Source: Candidula unifasciata
Lineage: Eukaryota > Mollusca > Gastropoda > Stylommatophora > Geomitridae
Direction: 5' to 3'
Length of the DNA stretch: 64,000 nt
NCBI GenBank assembly: GCA_905116865.2
Contig: CAJHNH020006001.1
Location: 97,625-161,624, forward strand
The notes under the pieces were generated by a model, which made no database searches, was not told where the DNA came from, and saw only the letters and a list, made by a program, of their open reading frames with translations. Positions 9,525 to 21,235 of the stretch are shown one piece after another (position 1 is the stretch's first letter; every line of letters begins with the position of its first letter). A program made the translations under genes and the position numbers.

Positions 9525-9830
9525 GGTAAATCCCATTTCTGTCCATTGAGTCAATCAGCAGTCTATTTATCAACTGCAGCATTTACGAATTTACTATGTA
9601 ACTACCCGTACGAAACTGCTGACCACCATCTCTTTGAGTTCCAAAAACTCAGCGAGACTAGAATAATGCTACTTCCTCAGAGACCAAACAAGTGGAACTA
9701 CTTTGTACAAAGGAAAAAATCAGCGTGTGAAAACATGCAAATTCCACTACAAGGCATTGGGAGAAAGGTCATGCGCCTCTGGATCTATAACGAAACATCA
9801 ACAACAAACTTACTAGGTTAACCTGTAGTC
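9525..9830 (+). pseudogene. LINE reverse transcriptase C-terminal fragment
   Basis: The ORF from 9546 reads FTNLLCNYPYETADHHLFEF then QKLSETRIMLLPQRPNKW. This resembles the C-terminal zinc-knuckle tail of many non-LTR RT proteins (a Cys..E-T-hydrophobic-HLLFEC-L pattern), with the final Cys replaced by Phe. No RT core is present. The match is to the general pattern, not to one named family. Confidence 0.45.
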
Positions 9831-10000
9831 TACTCAATAGGTAATCAGCCTATTCACAGTAGTGCATCTACGAGATGTACCAGCAGTCATCAATTCATCA
9901 GGTAGATCAGTAAGTACTCTATACATCCTGTTAGTAATCTCCCACCGTATACACCAGTATGCAATCCACAAGGTAAGCCAGTATTTATTCTAATGTCTGC

Positions 10001-10531
10001 ATCTCGTACTAAAGCAGTTCATCTTTGCACCTCGTCTTAAAGTAGTTAATCCTTACACCTCGTCCTAAAGTAGTTCATCTTTGCACCTCGTCCTAAAGTA
10101 GTTAATCTTTACACCTCGTCCTAAAGTAGTTAATCTTTACACCTCGTCCTAAAGTAGTTAATCTTTACACCTCGTCCTAAAGTAGTTAATCTCTACACCT
10201 CGTCCTAAAGTAGTTAATCTTTACACCTCGTCCTAAAGCAGTTAATTTTTGCACCTCGTCCTAAAGAAGTTAATCTTTGCACCTCGTCCCAAAGCAGTTC
10301 ATCTTTACACCTCGCCCTAAAGTAGTTAATCTTTACACCTCATCCTAAAGAAGTTAATCTTTGCACCTCGTCCTAAAGCAGTTCATTTTTACACCTCGTC
10401 CTAAAGAAGTTAATCTTTACACCTCGTCCTAAAGTACTTAATCTTTACACCTCGTCCAAAAGTAGTTAATCTTTGCACCTCGTCCTAAAGCAGTTAATCT
10501 TTACACCTCGTCCTAAAGAAGTTAATCTTCA
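10001..10531. repeat. 29-bp minisatellite, about 18 copies
   Basis: Unit CACCTCGTCCTAAAGTAGTT followed by AATCTTTA. Variants GCACC/ACACC and GTAGTT/GCAGTT/GAAGTT are distributed in patches. Ends are degenerate. Confidence 0.92.
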
Positions 10532-10539
10532 CAAAGTCA

Positions 10540-11450
10540 ACAACACTGAACCGTGAATAATATATTGATTTCCGTTTTTGTCGCAGTTAAAGAGTAGTTA
10601 CATCCAGGCGAGTTACTGTCTGGATTGTGTGTGTTTTCCTGATAGTTTTATAGTTGTGTCAAGCGTGGCTCCCTTATATTTTTTGTTTTTGTTTCGAAGA
10701 ACAGAACACTTCTTGTGATCATTTCCAACGAAGATCACAAGATAGGGTGCTTTATTAATATCTTACCCCAAACAGGGGAAATCTGCAGGTCACGGGACAG
10801 TATAATATTTCATTGGTGGTAGTTAGGCTGCATGCAGTCGTGGGACCTAGGCTGCACTCTGTCGTGGGACGTAGGTGGGTTGGGGTTAGAAACAGTTCTA
10901 GATGTTTTGGGGTTCTTAAAAGCATCAGAAAACCGGGAAACCCAGTCTTACCACCCTCTAAAATGCCCAGTGACATCATATAGGGTAGGATATTAAGGCA
11001 CCCAAGATAGTTGACAAAATATCTTTTACAATCAACAACAGATTAGTTCCTTCGGGCGTTTATCGTTTTTATGTGCAGAGTAATACTAGCAACCAGTTTA
11101 AAAACAACACGGTATGGCTTGAAAAGCTTTCCGGTACAGCGCAAAGTGTTAATGCTGCCAGCCGCAATCAGGAAGTGGCAAAAATAGTTGTAATAATTGG
11201 GGCACCGTGTTCCCCCCCCTCCCCACGACCCCTGCTTCCAGTATTCTGTTTTTGGCTATGGCATCTGAATGGAAGTTTTCTGTTAATGAAGAATACAATA
11301 ATCATCTTGCTTTGGTTGCATCGTATCTGCTCTGGTAACTACAAATTCGTCTGTGAATATCGTCATCTATTGTCATATGAGCAGTAAATATAGAGATACA
11401 TTTTGGCAGTCATCAGTCTAATAAAATTACTTGTGATTGACATGAGATAG
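10540..11450. other. no gene recognised
   Basis: A mostly unique stretch. 10840-10870 has a short duplicated GTCGTGGGACCTAGGCTG-like phrase. The ORFs at 10755-10979 and 11073-11387 show no recognisable domain. Confidence 0.45.
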
Positions 11451-11454
11451 TTTC

Positions 11455-11720
11455 CATGTTTGCTGAATGTTCGTGTTATCGTCATCGTCATCATCATCGT
11501 CATCATTATCATGATCAGCTTCATTAGGTGCCTTGCCAGCTGGCGTAGGCACTCATGCCTCGGCCTTTTGCATTGTGGATCAATTCCACTAATGATATTC
11601 CTACATGCCACTGTCTTAAGCCATCCGCCAACATTTCTCTTAGTCTGCCTCTGCCTCTTCTACTAGTGATCATTCTAGCCATAACTATATTTTCCAGTGC
11701 TTTTTTTTTTTCTTATTACA
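11455..11720 (-). pseudogene. LINE 3' end with (GAT)n tail
   Basis: The minus strand reads LENIVMARMITSRRGRGRLR, then WHVGISLVELIHNAKGRGMS and YASWQGT followed by a stop. This is the usual RT C-terminus of an animal LINE family, where R-GRGR-R is followed by a conserved H-GT end. Directly after the stop on that strand lies a GATGAT-type tail (plus strand 11466-11520), consistent with a LINE ending in a short tandem tail. Confidence 0.65.
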
Positions 11721-12199
11721 TTACCAAAAAAACGTTGTCTCCTTCTCGTTGTTGTAAATAATGTACTACTTTCATTAGCCATTTCGAGGCGATCATTGTT
11801 AGTTATTCTATCAGTTCAAGTAGTAGCAGCAGTCTTCTCAAGAACCACGTCTCAGTTGCCTCCAAACTATTCTTAATTTCGTGTTATTGTGGTTTATTAT
11901 CCATTGTTAGATTTTCTTGCTTGTGTTCCTTCTGTTTTGTTCCTTTTGTTTTCACACTCTTTCTTGTCTGTGTGTGAGTGTGTTTTTTTTTTTAATAATC
12001 GCTTTTATTCTTCTTATTCTTGCTCTTGCTTGTTCTTGATTTTCGTCTTTCTTCGATCTTCAAATGCAACACGGGCGGTTAATTATGTTGGTCCAAATTC
12101 TGTGTAGAAGTGTATGATAATTTGTGCGATTTTGCAGTTGAAGTGGGTAGCCAATGGCACATCAAATCTTTTTATATATATGTTCCTTTAGTCCTGGCT

Positions 12200-12560
12200 A
12201 GTTAGCGTCTTTTGAAAATTGTCTCCAGGTGATGCCAGTGTGTTGGGAAATAAACAGAAATATAGCCAGGCTGGTTCTGCACCACTTGGTAGTGAATTCA
12301 TGTATGACAAGCTACTGGTTGTAAGGGTCCTTTGGAAAAGAGCAAACAGTGCTGAGGCACAAATAGTAATAGATCATGACAGTGAGGTGAATGGCACTGT
12401 GAGGAGTTACCAGGGGATCTAGTCGACGCTCAACACTCAAGGAAAAAGCGAAACCGATATAAAATCAAACAGTTACTGGCGTCATAAGAATTTCAACTCT
12501 TCGCTTGCAGTTGAAGATGAGGTCGGAGGCCTATGGGAGTGTTTCGAGTGTCGTGATGTC
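12200..12560 (+). pseudogene. LINE C-terminal fragment (RNase H family)
   Basis: Homologous to 2065-2330 (minus) and 23835-24118. It contains STLNTQGKSETDI-like and LWECFECRDV-like readings in broken frames. Only the segment after RNase H remains. Confidence 0.55.
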
Positions 12561-12774
12561 AATTCCTAATTCAACATTCAAAATCAGATCTTTTTAGATG
12601 GGAAGACACAATCACATCCGAATGCAATATTAAAGAATTAGGCTTTTTTTTTTTTTCTTTAGAGAAAAGTAATGCTATAGAATATCGAAATAACTAGTCC
12701 GATTAACGACAAAGAAATTCAAGAACGACAGCATGGAGGAATGGCTACATATGAATTATTGTTTCCGGCTGTAT

Positions 12775-13010
12775 CAGTGACTCTTGCTTGTTGGTCTGAA
12801 GGAGACGGGTTTGAATCCGAACCCTGTGGATTTGAAGGGGGAGGGGATGGGATGGCATGGCTCCTATGTCGACCTAGTATAGCATGAGTACCAGGCAATG
12901 CCCCAGAAAGTCAAGGTGGTTTGCGTGACGTTGACCACATCATTCATCGAATGCTGACTGGTCTATACAAATAAGGGTCTAATATACATGCCCAAATCGC
13001 CACTGGTTTT
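12775..13010 (+). repeat. tRNA-like SINE, family G, copy 2
   Basis: Box B-like GGGTTTGAATCC near 12808 and the body GACCACATCATTCATCGAATG..CTGGTCTATACAAA correspond to 1125-1372. A run of G at 13019-13040 follows its end. Confidence 0.55.
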
Positions 13011-13389
13011 TAAATAGGGGCGGGGGGAGGGGGGGGGGACAGCCAGTGTCCTTTACTTTAACTTTTATTCTGTTGGAGAACGCTATATGCGGAGAAGCGC
13101 GATCGATAAAAGGTTGGCCACTTGGTAGCTAAGTTGTCTCATTTTAACATAAATTTAACAAATCAGCTAACATATTTCAGGAAATTTGAATCACCTTTCT
13201 GTCGTTCTGGACAATAGTGTTGTACGAGGCATAATAATCAGTCTGGTGGCGAATTTGACTAACCGGACCCGTTCGCGTTAAGAAGAATCTTCCATAACGT
13301 ATTAGATTTCAGGACCACCTGAATTTCATGTTTTTCTTTCCAGACGCACAGCTCTTCGCCTGTTTGTAATCCATTTTTCTCTGGTCCTT

Positions 13390-13703
13390 ATTCTCTTCCC
13401 AACTGTCTGCCTCCATGCAGTGCAATCTTTGGCATCCCAATTGTCTTCCTCCATATAATTCGATCCCTGACATCCCAATTGGCTCTCTCGGCACAAGACA
13501 ATCCTGTCATCCTAGTTGTCTCCCTCCACACAATGCGATCCTTGACATCCTAGTTATCTCCCTTTATACAATGCGAACACTAGCATCCTAGTTATCTCCC
13601 TTTATACAATGCGAACACTAGCATCCTAGTTATCTCCCTTTATACAATGCGAACACTAGCATCCTAGTTATCTCCCTTTATACAATGCGATCCCTGGCAT
13701 CCT
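13390..13703. repeat. 38-bp minisatellite, about 8 copies
   Basis: Unit TCCTAGTTATCTCCCTTTAT plus ACAATGCGAACACTAGCA. The 3' units are nearly identical and the 5' units are diverged (CTCCATGCAGTGCAATC), a gradient expected when one edge amplifies recently. Confidence 0.9.
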
Positions 13704-13714
13704 ATTCTCATGAA

Positions 13715-14010
13715 CCTCCTCAGTATCTTCTTGTTCTTTTTGACGTCCACTGGAGAGTTTTGCTTGTTCGCCCATCTCTTCTTCCAGAACCTGGATGCTG
13801 GCTGCACATCAGTTTTACAGATCTAGCTTATTTGTATGCAGACTGTTGGTTTCTTGTCTTTCAAACAGATGCACTCAGACCTCAAAGGCAACAATCAATT
13901 AATTGACTTTCACTACTTACTTATTTTGAAAGTAAAGCATCCATTCTTCACCTCCCTAACCCTTTCCCCACTGGGGCCCGGAACCCACACTGGGACCTTA
14001 GTATCCAAAA
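13715..14010 (-). repeat. dispersed repeat family C, copy 2
   Basis: In reverse complement it carries the CAGATCTGTAAAAC-type block (plus strand GTTTTACAGATCTAGC), CATCTG..ACCAACAGTCTGC and CCCACTGGGGCCCGG shared with other copies. Confidence 0.6.
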
Positions 14011-14104
14011 TATCCTTGTCTAGCTTGCACGCTCAATATACATAGGAAGAGGCAACTACAAAGATTTAAAAAACAAAAAAGAGTAACAATAAAAAAATTT
14101 AAAC

Positions 14105-14325
14105 ACCAGAATGTTAGCCCCACTCGCTAGCGTAGTTGGCTGAACCGGATTGCGCGGTGACCGGGTGACGAACTCCTTGTGGTCTTGGTTTACGCCCGGG
14201 GGTAGGCAGAAAATCTTCCAGATGTATGGTATGTATCATGGAATCAAGGCCGAAGAGTTGCGATATCCATAATACCAAGCCTAAGGGTTAACAACTGATG
14301 GCTTCTGGATACTAAAAAAAAAAAT
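14105..14325 (+). repeat. tRNA-derived SINE, family D, copy 2
   Basis: Box A-like TAGCGTAGTTGGCTGA and a decayed box B (GGTTTACGCCC). The body AATCAAGGCCGAAGAG and TAAGGGTTAACAACTGATGG match copy 1 at 2885, ending in an A-rich tail. Confidence 0.7.
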
Positions 14326-14459
14326 CAACCAGAATGTAGAAACTTCTACCCAAGAGGAATGTATCACATGGAGCAATGATTCAGTGTTAGTCTTCTTCCT
14401 TTTTTACGGTATCATTGATTCGACGCAGACCTTACGCAGATCGATCTTTGGAACTGGAA

Positions 14460-14522
14460 ACTAGATATTTTATCTCAGACATTCTGGTTTAGTCTTCTAA
14501 ATTCCAGACGGAATTTAGAGTC
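14460..14522. repeat. short dispersed motif, copy 1
   Basis: TCTCAGACATTCTGGT followed about 20 bp later by ATTCCAGACGG. The same pair occurs at 20205-20255. Perhaps a piece of an unrecognised transposon. Confidence 0.4.
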
Positions 14523-14854
14523 ACGGAAACAAGCCGGAAAAGAGTTGTCTTATACTAATAGCATTGTTTTGTTTGGCGTGCAGGCGTTATAAACAATCTA
14601 AGTAGATTACTGTGGTTCTTCGCTAGAGTGAAATTAATATTGCTCCTTTGGCTGGACGAAATAGAAAGACATGAAAGAAGTGAATTATTCACCTTGGTGT
14701 TTACTTAAATTCACTTTCATTTATTAAATTTTGAGGCTTTTACACATTCTGGTGTAAATGAGATCAGAAGGGAGTCTATCGGTCGCAATGTTTAAGCCTC
14801 GCATAAATGGCAACATTGAATTCACTGTAGTCGAAACTGGGAGGATTCTGAGTA

Positions 14855-15165
14855 ATGAACAGTTGTGTGAATCCCCCGTGTGGGATCCGGGGCCCCATTG
14901 TGGGGAGAACAAGAATAGACCCACTGCCTCCCCAAAAGCATGTCGTAATTGGGGAGCTTCCTTTGATGTCGGAGTGCATCTGCCGGAGAGGCAAGGAACC
15001 AACAGTCAGTATTCAAGAGAATGAGATCTGTAAAACTGATGCAACGCAACACTCAGGTTCTGGAGCAGGACTGCAGTTCAGTAGTGGACGAGCAACCAGA
15101 ACTTTCCGCTAGAGTGTACAGCTGGTAAACGCGAAGAAGAAGAAGAAGAAGTTGTGTGAATGAAT
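14855..15165 (+). repeat. dispersed repeat family C, copy 3, with (GAA)n tail
   Basis: The best-preserved copy: GGGCCCCATTGTGG.., GAGAGGCAAGGAACCAACAG, GAGATCTGTAAAACTGATG, AGTGGACGAGCAACCAGAAC, ending CGCGAAGAAGAAGAAGAAG. Four short overlapping ORFs come from the repeat, not from a gene. Confidence 0.7.
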
Positions 15166-15234
15166 TAAGGCGAGTTTTGTTATGATGCCTCAGTACTATG
15201 TATTACAGAAGACATTATGACAGATATAATCTTT

Positions 15235-15505
15235 GTCTTCTACTTCTCGTTCACCAGCTGTAAACTTCGGCGGACAGTTCTGGTTGTTCGTCCACTTCTG
15301 GACTGTAGCCCTGCTCCAGAACCAAAGGGTTGTTTTCCCATCCGTTCACAGATCTGAATTATTTGTATGTAGACTGATGGTTTTTTGCCTCTAGGGCAGA
15401 TGCACTCTGTCTTTGATGGAAGCTCCCAGTTAGTCTACTCTTACAACATGCTTTCGGGTAGGCAATGGGCCTATTCTTGTTTTTCCTACAATAGGGCCCT
15501 GTAAC
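15235..15505 (-). repeat. dispersed repeat family C, copy 4
   Basis: Inverted relative to copy 3 and only about 70 bp from it, so the two make a tail-to-tail pair. Matching blocks: TTCACCAGCTGTAAAC, GTTGTTCGTCCACTTCTGGA, TTCACAGATCTGAAT, CATGCTTTCGGGTAGGCAAT. Confidence 0.65.
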
Positions 15506-15766
15506 ACACACAAGGAAGTAGAAGTAATGAGGCGGGAAAAGGGGAAGATGAAAAACAAGTAGAGACGAAGAAGGATAAAGAAGAAGAACAGAAACAGGAG
15601 AAGAATATGGAGGTAGAATAAGAGGAATAGGAGGGAAAAAAAGAAGGAAACTGGATGACATCAGTAAAGTAAGTAAAACTTCCATCGGATGAAGAAGAAA
15701 AAAACTACCCGATAGAAACACGGCTTAGTCAATTAGAATAGGACGTAGACAGAAGGTTTTGATCTT

Positions 15767-16166
15767 CATGTCTTTTTTAGATTTATCTTCTTCTTCTTCT
15801 TCTTCTTCTTCTTCTTCTTCTTCTTCTTCTTCTTCTTCTTCTTCTTCATGTCTTTTTTAGATTTATCTTCTTCTTCTTCTTCTTCTTCTTCTTCTTCTTC
15901 TTCTTCTTCTTCTCTTCTTCTTCTTCTTCTTCTTCTTCTTCTTCTTCTTCTTCTCCTTCTTTTTCTTCTTCTTCTTCTTCTTCTTCTTCTTCTTCTTCTT
16001 CTTCTTCTTCTTCTTCTTCTTCTTCTTCTTCTTCTTCTTCTTCTTCTTCTTTTTCTTCTTCTTCTTCTTCTTCTTTTTCTTCTTCTTCTTCTTCTTCTTC
16101 TTCTTCTTCTTCTTCTTCTTCTTCTTCTTCTTCTTCTTCTTCTTCTTCTTCTTCTTCTTCTTCTTC
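15767..16166. repeat. (TTC)n microsatellite, about 385 bp, with an 80-bp head duplication
   Basis: Two arrays of TTC each begin with the same phrase CATGTCTTTTTTAGATTTAT, at 15767 and 15847, an exact 80-bp tandem offset. Rare TTTTTC and TCTC interruptions occur. The poly-Lys and poly-Leu ORFs are artefacts. Confidence 0.97.
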
Positions 16167-16330
16167 AAATCTGAAGGGGCCTAAAACACTTCATATCTTT
16201 TTTCAAAGCTACGATTTTTATTTTGTCCGTGCCCTCAAAATGATTATATAATGTAATGAATGTGATTTAGCAGAGATAATCTTTATTTTCTTTCCCTTTT
16301 TACAAAAACAAATTAAACGACAACATGTTT

Positions 16331-16336
<6 letters not shown>

Positions 16337-16398
<62 letters not shown>

Positions 16399-16433
16399 TA
16401 TATATATATATATATATACACACACATATATAT

Positions 16434-16517
<84 letters not shown>

Positions 16518-16534
16518 ATTATATATATATATAT
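16337..16534. repeat. (AT)n microsatellite
   Basis: TATATA arrays with short ACACAC inserts near 16390-16440 and ATTATA breaks near 16485-16520. Confidence 0.97.
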
Positions 16535-16569
16535 CAGTTTTTGTTTTATAAGATTATTTTTTGTCACTC

Positions 16570-16935
16570 AAACAGTAAGGAAATTCCTTGGTTTTGAGGC
16601 ATGGTGTCCGCCTCGAGTGCTAGGGGTTCCGGGTTCAATCCCCGGTAAGGGCTGGAATTTGTTCCACCTAGACTGGACTTCTAGTAATTCGCCCTAGTAA
16701 AAAATCCCTTGGTAGTTGGAAATCGAAATGAGTAGCCTAACGCGCTGCCCGGGCAAAATTTGGAGTTAAAAATATATCCAAAGTATTTCTGGATCCTCGC
16801 TGGTGCTACAGAGCCTGTGCACTGTGCTGAGCTTTTTCAGACTTAGACTTGGGTTAGAAGAAGAGCCGAGCACTTATGGGTTACTACCTGTGTGACATGA
16901 TGTTGATCTCTTGTTCAAACCTTAAACTTAAACAG
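16570..16935 (+). repeat. tRNA-derived SINE, family A, copy 1
   Basis: The head GAGGCATGGTGTCCGCC and box B GGGTTCAATCCCC (perfect GTTCAATCC core) are followed by a long body: CTTCTAGTAATTC, GGTAGTTGGAAATCGAA, GTAGCCTAACGCGCTG, TGTGCACTGTGCTGAGC and GAGCACTTATGGGTTAC, ending TTGTTCAAACCTTAAAC. Copies at 18285, 27872, 36385 and 61855 keep the same order. Confidence 0.8.
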
Positions 16936-17314
16936 TAGGGACAGTAGGGCTTTATATATCTCAAGGGCTCGTCAAATCTAAATCAGGCCTTGATAACAAA
17001 AAAAAATCTACACAACCATTGAGATGTGCTTATATCAATATAAAGTAGTCTGTATTCTTCAAATGAGAAGTACACTTAGTCACTTTCACAATAGTCCCGT
17101 CAAGAAATACAAAATGAACGTTTCAGCTAGAAAACCTCAATGATCACATAACACAAGAGGACAGCGATAAAGTTACAAATAAGAATATATAAAATCACTT
17201 TATTTTACGAGGAGGCGTCTCACCAAATATCCCTAAACGATGGAATAGTAGAAACTATGCATAACACATGTCGTGTCGAAAGTACAATACTCGACACGAA
17301 GTGATTCCAGATGA
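16936..17314. other. no feature recognised
   Basis: AT-rich, non-repetitive sequence with no supported gene. Confidence 0.45.
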
Positions 17315-17315
17315 G

Positions 17316-17661
<346 letters not shown>

Positions 17662-18284
17662 TATGTGTTTTTTTAGGATTATGGTTACAGCAAGGGACGT
17701 AACTCAAAATGGAATGAAACAAATTGTGAGTTTTTATAAGGTCATTGGGAGATAAAAACCCAGTAAACAGATCTGACGATTCTTGACAGACTCGCAGACT
17801 GTTATACTGGAATGGTTAGACCTAATAACCGTGACCTCCATGTCGACTACACTTAGTTGACTTAATAATTAAAATGGGTAACTTGATAGCACCAGCCATG
17901 ATTTTTACGGATCTCCTTTAAAAAATGCATTCAAGAACAGAGCGATGCATCCGTGAAACACCTCATCAGGGCTGAGTATACCGTTTGACCATTAATAAAA
18001 TGAGGAACCTTACTCCCAGTATTTGTCTGAGAAAGACTAATAAAAGTAACACATAGAATGACACGAATAGAAAAAGACTACAGTATGCTTTTAATATGAA
18101 ATGAGACCAGTGGCACTAGTAAAAAGTGGTGTTTCTAGGTTGTTTGTGGATCATCGCTGACGTTACTTTGTTCTTTTGCGATTTTCCCTGGAGGGCAAGC
18201 AACGGGTCTGCCGAGTGAAACCAAGCCACATGGCAAAAAACTGAATTTGCGCTATACTTTTTAAACATTTCATTTTTTAAAAAA
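17662..18284. other. no feature recognised
   Basis: AT-rich sequence between the poly-G tract and a SINE. No ORF or repeat with support. Confidence 0.45.
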
Positions 18285-18685
18285 ATGAGGTTTGAGGTTT
18301 GAACATCGGATCAACATCATGGCACACGGGTAGTAACGCATAAGTGCTAAGTTCTTCTTCTAGCTCAAGTCTGAGTCCGAAGAAGCTCAGCACAGCGCAC
18401 AAGCTCTGTAGCACTGACGAGGATCCTGAAATACTTTGGGTAGATTTTTGAATCCAAATTTTGTCTAGCAGCGCTCTTAGGCTACATTTTTCGATTTCCA
18501 GATGCCAAGGTATTTTTTGACGTTCGCAACGGTGCACAGGGGCGTCCGATCTCACTACCCAGAGCCCAGGAGAAATTACTAGAAGTCAGTCCACGTGAAA
18601 ATATCCCAGCCCTTACGGGCGATTGAACCCGGCACCTCTAGCACTTAAAGCGGACACCATTCCTTAAGACCACGCAGCTCCCATT
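18285..18685 (-). repeat. tRNA-derived SINE, family A, copy 2
   Basis: Reverse complement of the family A order: body blocks at 18295-18560 and box B (GGGTTCAATCGCCC) at about 18618-18631. The head ends near 18680 with GGGAGCTGCGTGGTC. Confidence 0.8.
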
Positions 18686-19558
18686 TTGTAAAAATGATAA
18701 TGTTTCTAAAAAAAAAGAATCATTGGTTCTGTGAAAGGAGACTCATTCTTCTATATGCACAGTTTGGCATTCAGTGGAAAGTTATACTGACAAATAACAA
18801 TGCAAATGTGTGGAGCAGAAAGTTAACAAATTATATTAGGATGTAATGGCGGATATGTCGGCTCCAACCAGAGGAAAATTAGTTATCCCCGTCGTTTATT
18901 AATCTAATAATTAATGTACTCTTAGAATCCCTTCTGAGTTATTGTTACGGTTATATATTAAAAGCTACATTAATTATTGTAATAAATGCCGTCATGGCGA
19001 ATTTGAGATGAAAATGATACCAAGGTACGTTCCTGTAACCTACTTATCCCTGTTGTTGTAAAATATATGCGGTTAATGAGAATTTGGTTTGCAAACGATC
19101 CTTTTAACTGTGCATAAACTCGATATATTTCTTCTTGTTCTTCCTACTTTATCCCTCGTTTCAGCATTGACCTTAAACAACTCGCAAGAAATCGCTAGAT
19201 CTTTTGCCAATGGGGAGTTCACCCCATTTTCTACGCACCTTGTTTACAACTAATTCGTTTCTTCTTCTTCTTTTTCTTGTGTGTGTGTGTGTATGTGTGT
19301 GTGTGTGCGTGCGTGTGTGTGTTTGTGTGTATGTGTTTGTGTCAATTGACCCTCTGAGGGTCACATGAATACACAATATATGGACATTCTAGTTATTTAT
19401 TATCAAGTTTTCTCAATGTGTCCTATTCAATACCAGTGTCTTTTCCTCACCTGCTAATATACAAAGTTTATGTTAGCGTACCCCTCAAGCTGGGAAAGTA
19501 TTACCAGCGTAAATCCAGACCGGAGTATAAGAAATTCTGTGACGTTACTGCTGAAATT
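18686..19558. other. mostly featureless, with (TG)n at 19279-19345
   Basis: No gene recognised. The only clear structure is an imperfect TG repeat near 19279-19345, preceded by a short TTC run. Confidence 0.5.
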
Positions 19559-19559
19559 G

Positions 19560-19785
19560 TCGGCGTCTGTGGCTTAAGTGTTGCGAACGCGCTTAGTAAT
19601 TGTCTGTGTGAGTATGTATGTGTGTGTGTGTGTGCGCGCGCGCGTGCGTGCGTTCATTTCGACAGTAGTATTGAGAGCCGACAATCCAGGAAACAATGGC
19701 AAACTACTGGATGTAAAATTTGCCTAGAAAACTACAATAGCTAAAAATGCTGAGGTTGGTACAGTAAAGGATACGCAACTAACTT
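19560..19785 (+). repeat. tRNA-derived SINE, family B, interrupted by (TG)n(CG)n
   Basis: The head GTCTGTGGCTTAAGTGTTGC and GAACGCGCTTAGTAAT match the family B head. The tail AATGGCAAACTACTGGATGT..TTTGCCTAGAAAAC and TAAAGGATACGCAACTAAC match the family B 3' end. A TG/CG microsatellite at about 19612-19655 occupies the place of the middle, including box B. Confidence 0.65.
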
Positions 19786-20204
19786 TAACTGCTAATAAGT
19801 TCTTAGTCCGGTCTTTAAACTTTTGACAAGCGCGACGTCCAACTCGGATTGTTATTAACACCTGGATTGCTTAGCTACTGTTGCATCTTCCATCTTCTAC
19901 CTCAAACATGATCATAGAAGGGGTGGGGCGGTACATAACCATGGCCTTTTTTTAGTGGTATGTAATGGTACGCACCCTTTTTGACATATTTTTTTTTATT
20001 GTGTTTGTAACAAAAACCTTAGACACTTCTTTGATGAGAACCGGACCTACTTTTCTACGGTGGTAAAGCGCGATACACAACCATTTCTTTTGAAGTAATT
20101 CTCAAAGTCAGAACTAAAAGTCAAACTAGGTCTACTTGAGCCGGGAGCAGATGCCATCAATAACGATCGGAACCGCCTCTTAACGGATAAGTGACATTTT
20201 TATT

Positions 20205-20258
20205 TTGTCTCAGACATTCTGGTATTGTTTTATATATTCCAGACGGTAATTTCATTAA
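20205..20258. repeat. short dispersed motif, copy 2
   Basis: TCTCAGACATTCTGGT and ATTCCAGACGG as at 14460-14522. Confidence 0.4.
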
Positions 20259-20484
20259 AGATGATAGCAAAACTAGTAGCACCATGTAACGGTGACCGTT
20301 AAAAGGCACATAATGTCAATCAGAAACTGCTTATTCCTCACTTTTTTTTTTCAAATATGTCATCACTGTAATCCGCAGCTGCGTAGTATTTGGACGGCTA
20401 CTACACGGGCGCCTTACAAACTTTCGCGGTGACACAAAATGTCTGTGAGGGAAATATGTTATTAAGTTACACCATATAGTATCA

Positions 20485-20663
20485 ACTTCTTCTTCTTCTT
20501 CTTCAGCATTCCGAGCCCTTGAGGTTCATTGCTGCAGGTATCAACCTCCTTCATTCATTTCTCTGATTGGCCTTCTCTTTCCAGTTGGTGACACCATGTG
20601 TTTGCAGGTCTGTCTGGACATTATATAGTATCACAGTTGATGATGATGATGATGATGATGATG

Positions 20664-20710
<47 letters not shown>

Positions 20711-20940
20711 TTTTATTGTTGTATTCAGAGCCCAGGAATTTCATTGATGCAGAGACCAACCGCCTTATGAACCTGAACCTGGGAAAGGGAGAAGGTAGGG
20801 TGGGGGGTAAAAGTATTTTTCCCGATGTTTACTAGATGGCGCCCAGCCTGCCTTCCACCATAATCCATCTTTCTGACTGGCTATCGCTTTTCGGGTGGTG
20901 ACTCCAAGTGTATGTGAATGTGCCTGTGTGTGATCTCTCT
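20485..20940. repeat. two diverged direct copies of one unit flanking (GAT)n(AAT)n
   Basis: 20510-20625 and 20725-20925 share ordered blocks: CAG or CCGAGCCC..TTCATTG, TGCAG..CAACC, TTTCTGA-TGGC and GTGGTGACnCCA-GTGT. Between them lie (GAT)n and (AAT)n at 20637-20710. It looks like a dispersed repeat with a trinucleotide tail, present twice in tandem. Confidence 0.5.
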
Positions 20941-21059
20941 TGATTTTCTTGGTTTGTCTAGTTCAATACCTATATTCCGCTATTTTGTGTACGCACTTTT
21001 TGTCGTCCGTTTTGTTATCTGCCATTTTCTCTATTTGTCCCACCCATTGCAGTTCAGCA

Positions 21060-21235
21060 GCAGTAGTGGTGGGGTTAGTTGGTTCATCAGCAGTAGCAGC
21101 ATCAGTGATAATAGTAGTAGTACTAGTAGTAGTATTAGTAGTAGTAGTAGTAGTAAAAGTAGTAGTAATAGAGGTGGTAGTAATAGTACTAGTAGAGGTA
21201 GTAGTAATAGTAGTAGTGGCAGCAGCAGTTTTTGT
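21060..21235. repeat. (TAG)n-type degenerate microsatellite
   Basis: Imperfect AGT/TAG/CAG trinucleotides over about 175 bp produce poly-Ser, poly-Val and poly-Thr ORFs in different frames. Confidence 0.9.

Noticed and set aside
10001..10531. Common origin of the 29-bp and 37-bp minisatellites (CACCTCGTCCTAAA versus CACCTTGTCTCATCCTAA)
   Set aside because: Similarity is limited to about 14 bases of simple composition; chance cannot be excluded by eye.
15848..16174. Poly-Leu and poly-Lys ORFs, also at 44074-44663, 47021-47570, 57600-57815 and 59826-60253
   Set aside because: Products of TTC/GAA microsatellites, not proteins.
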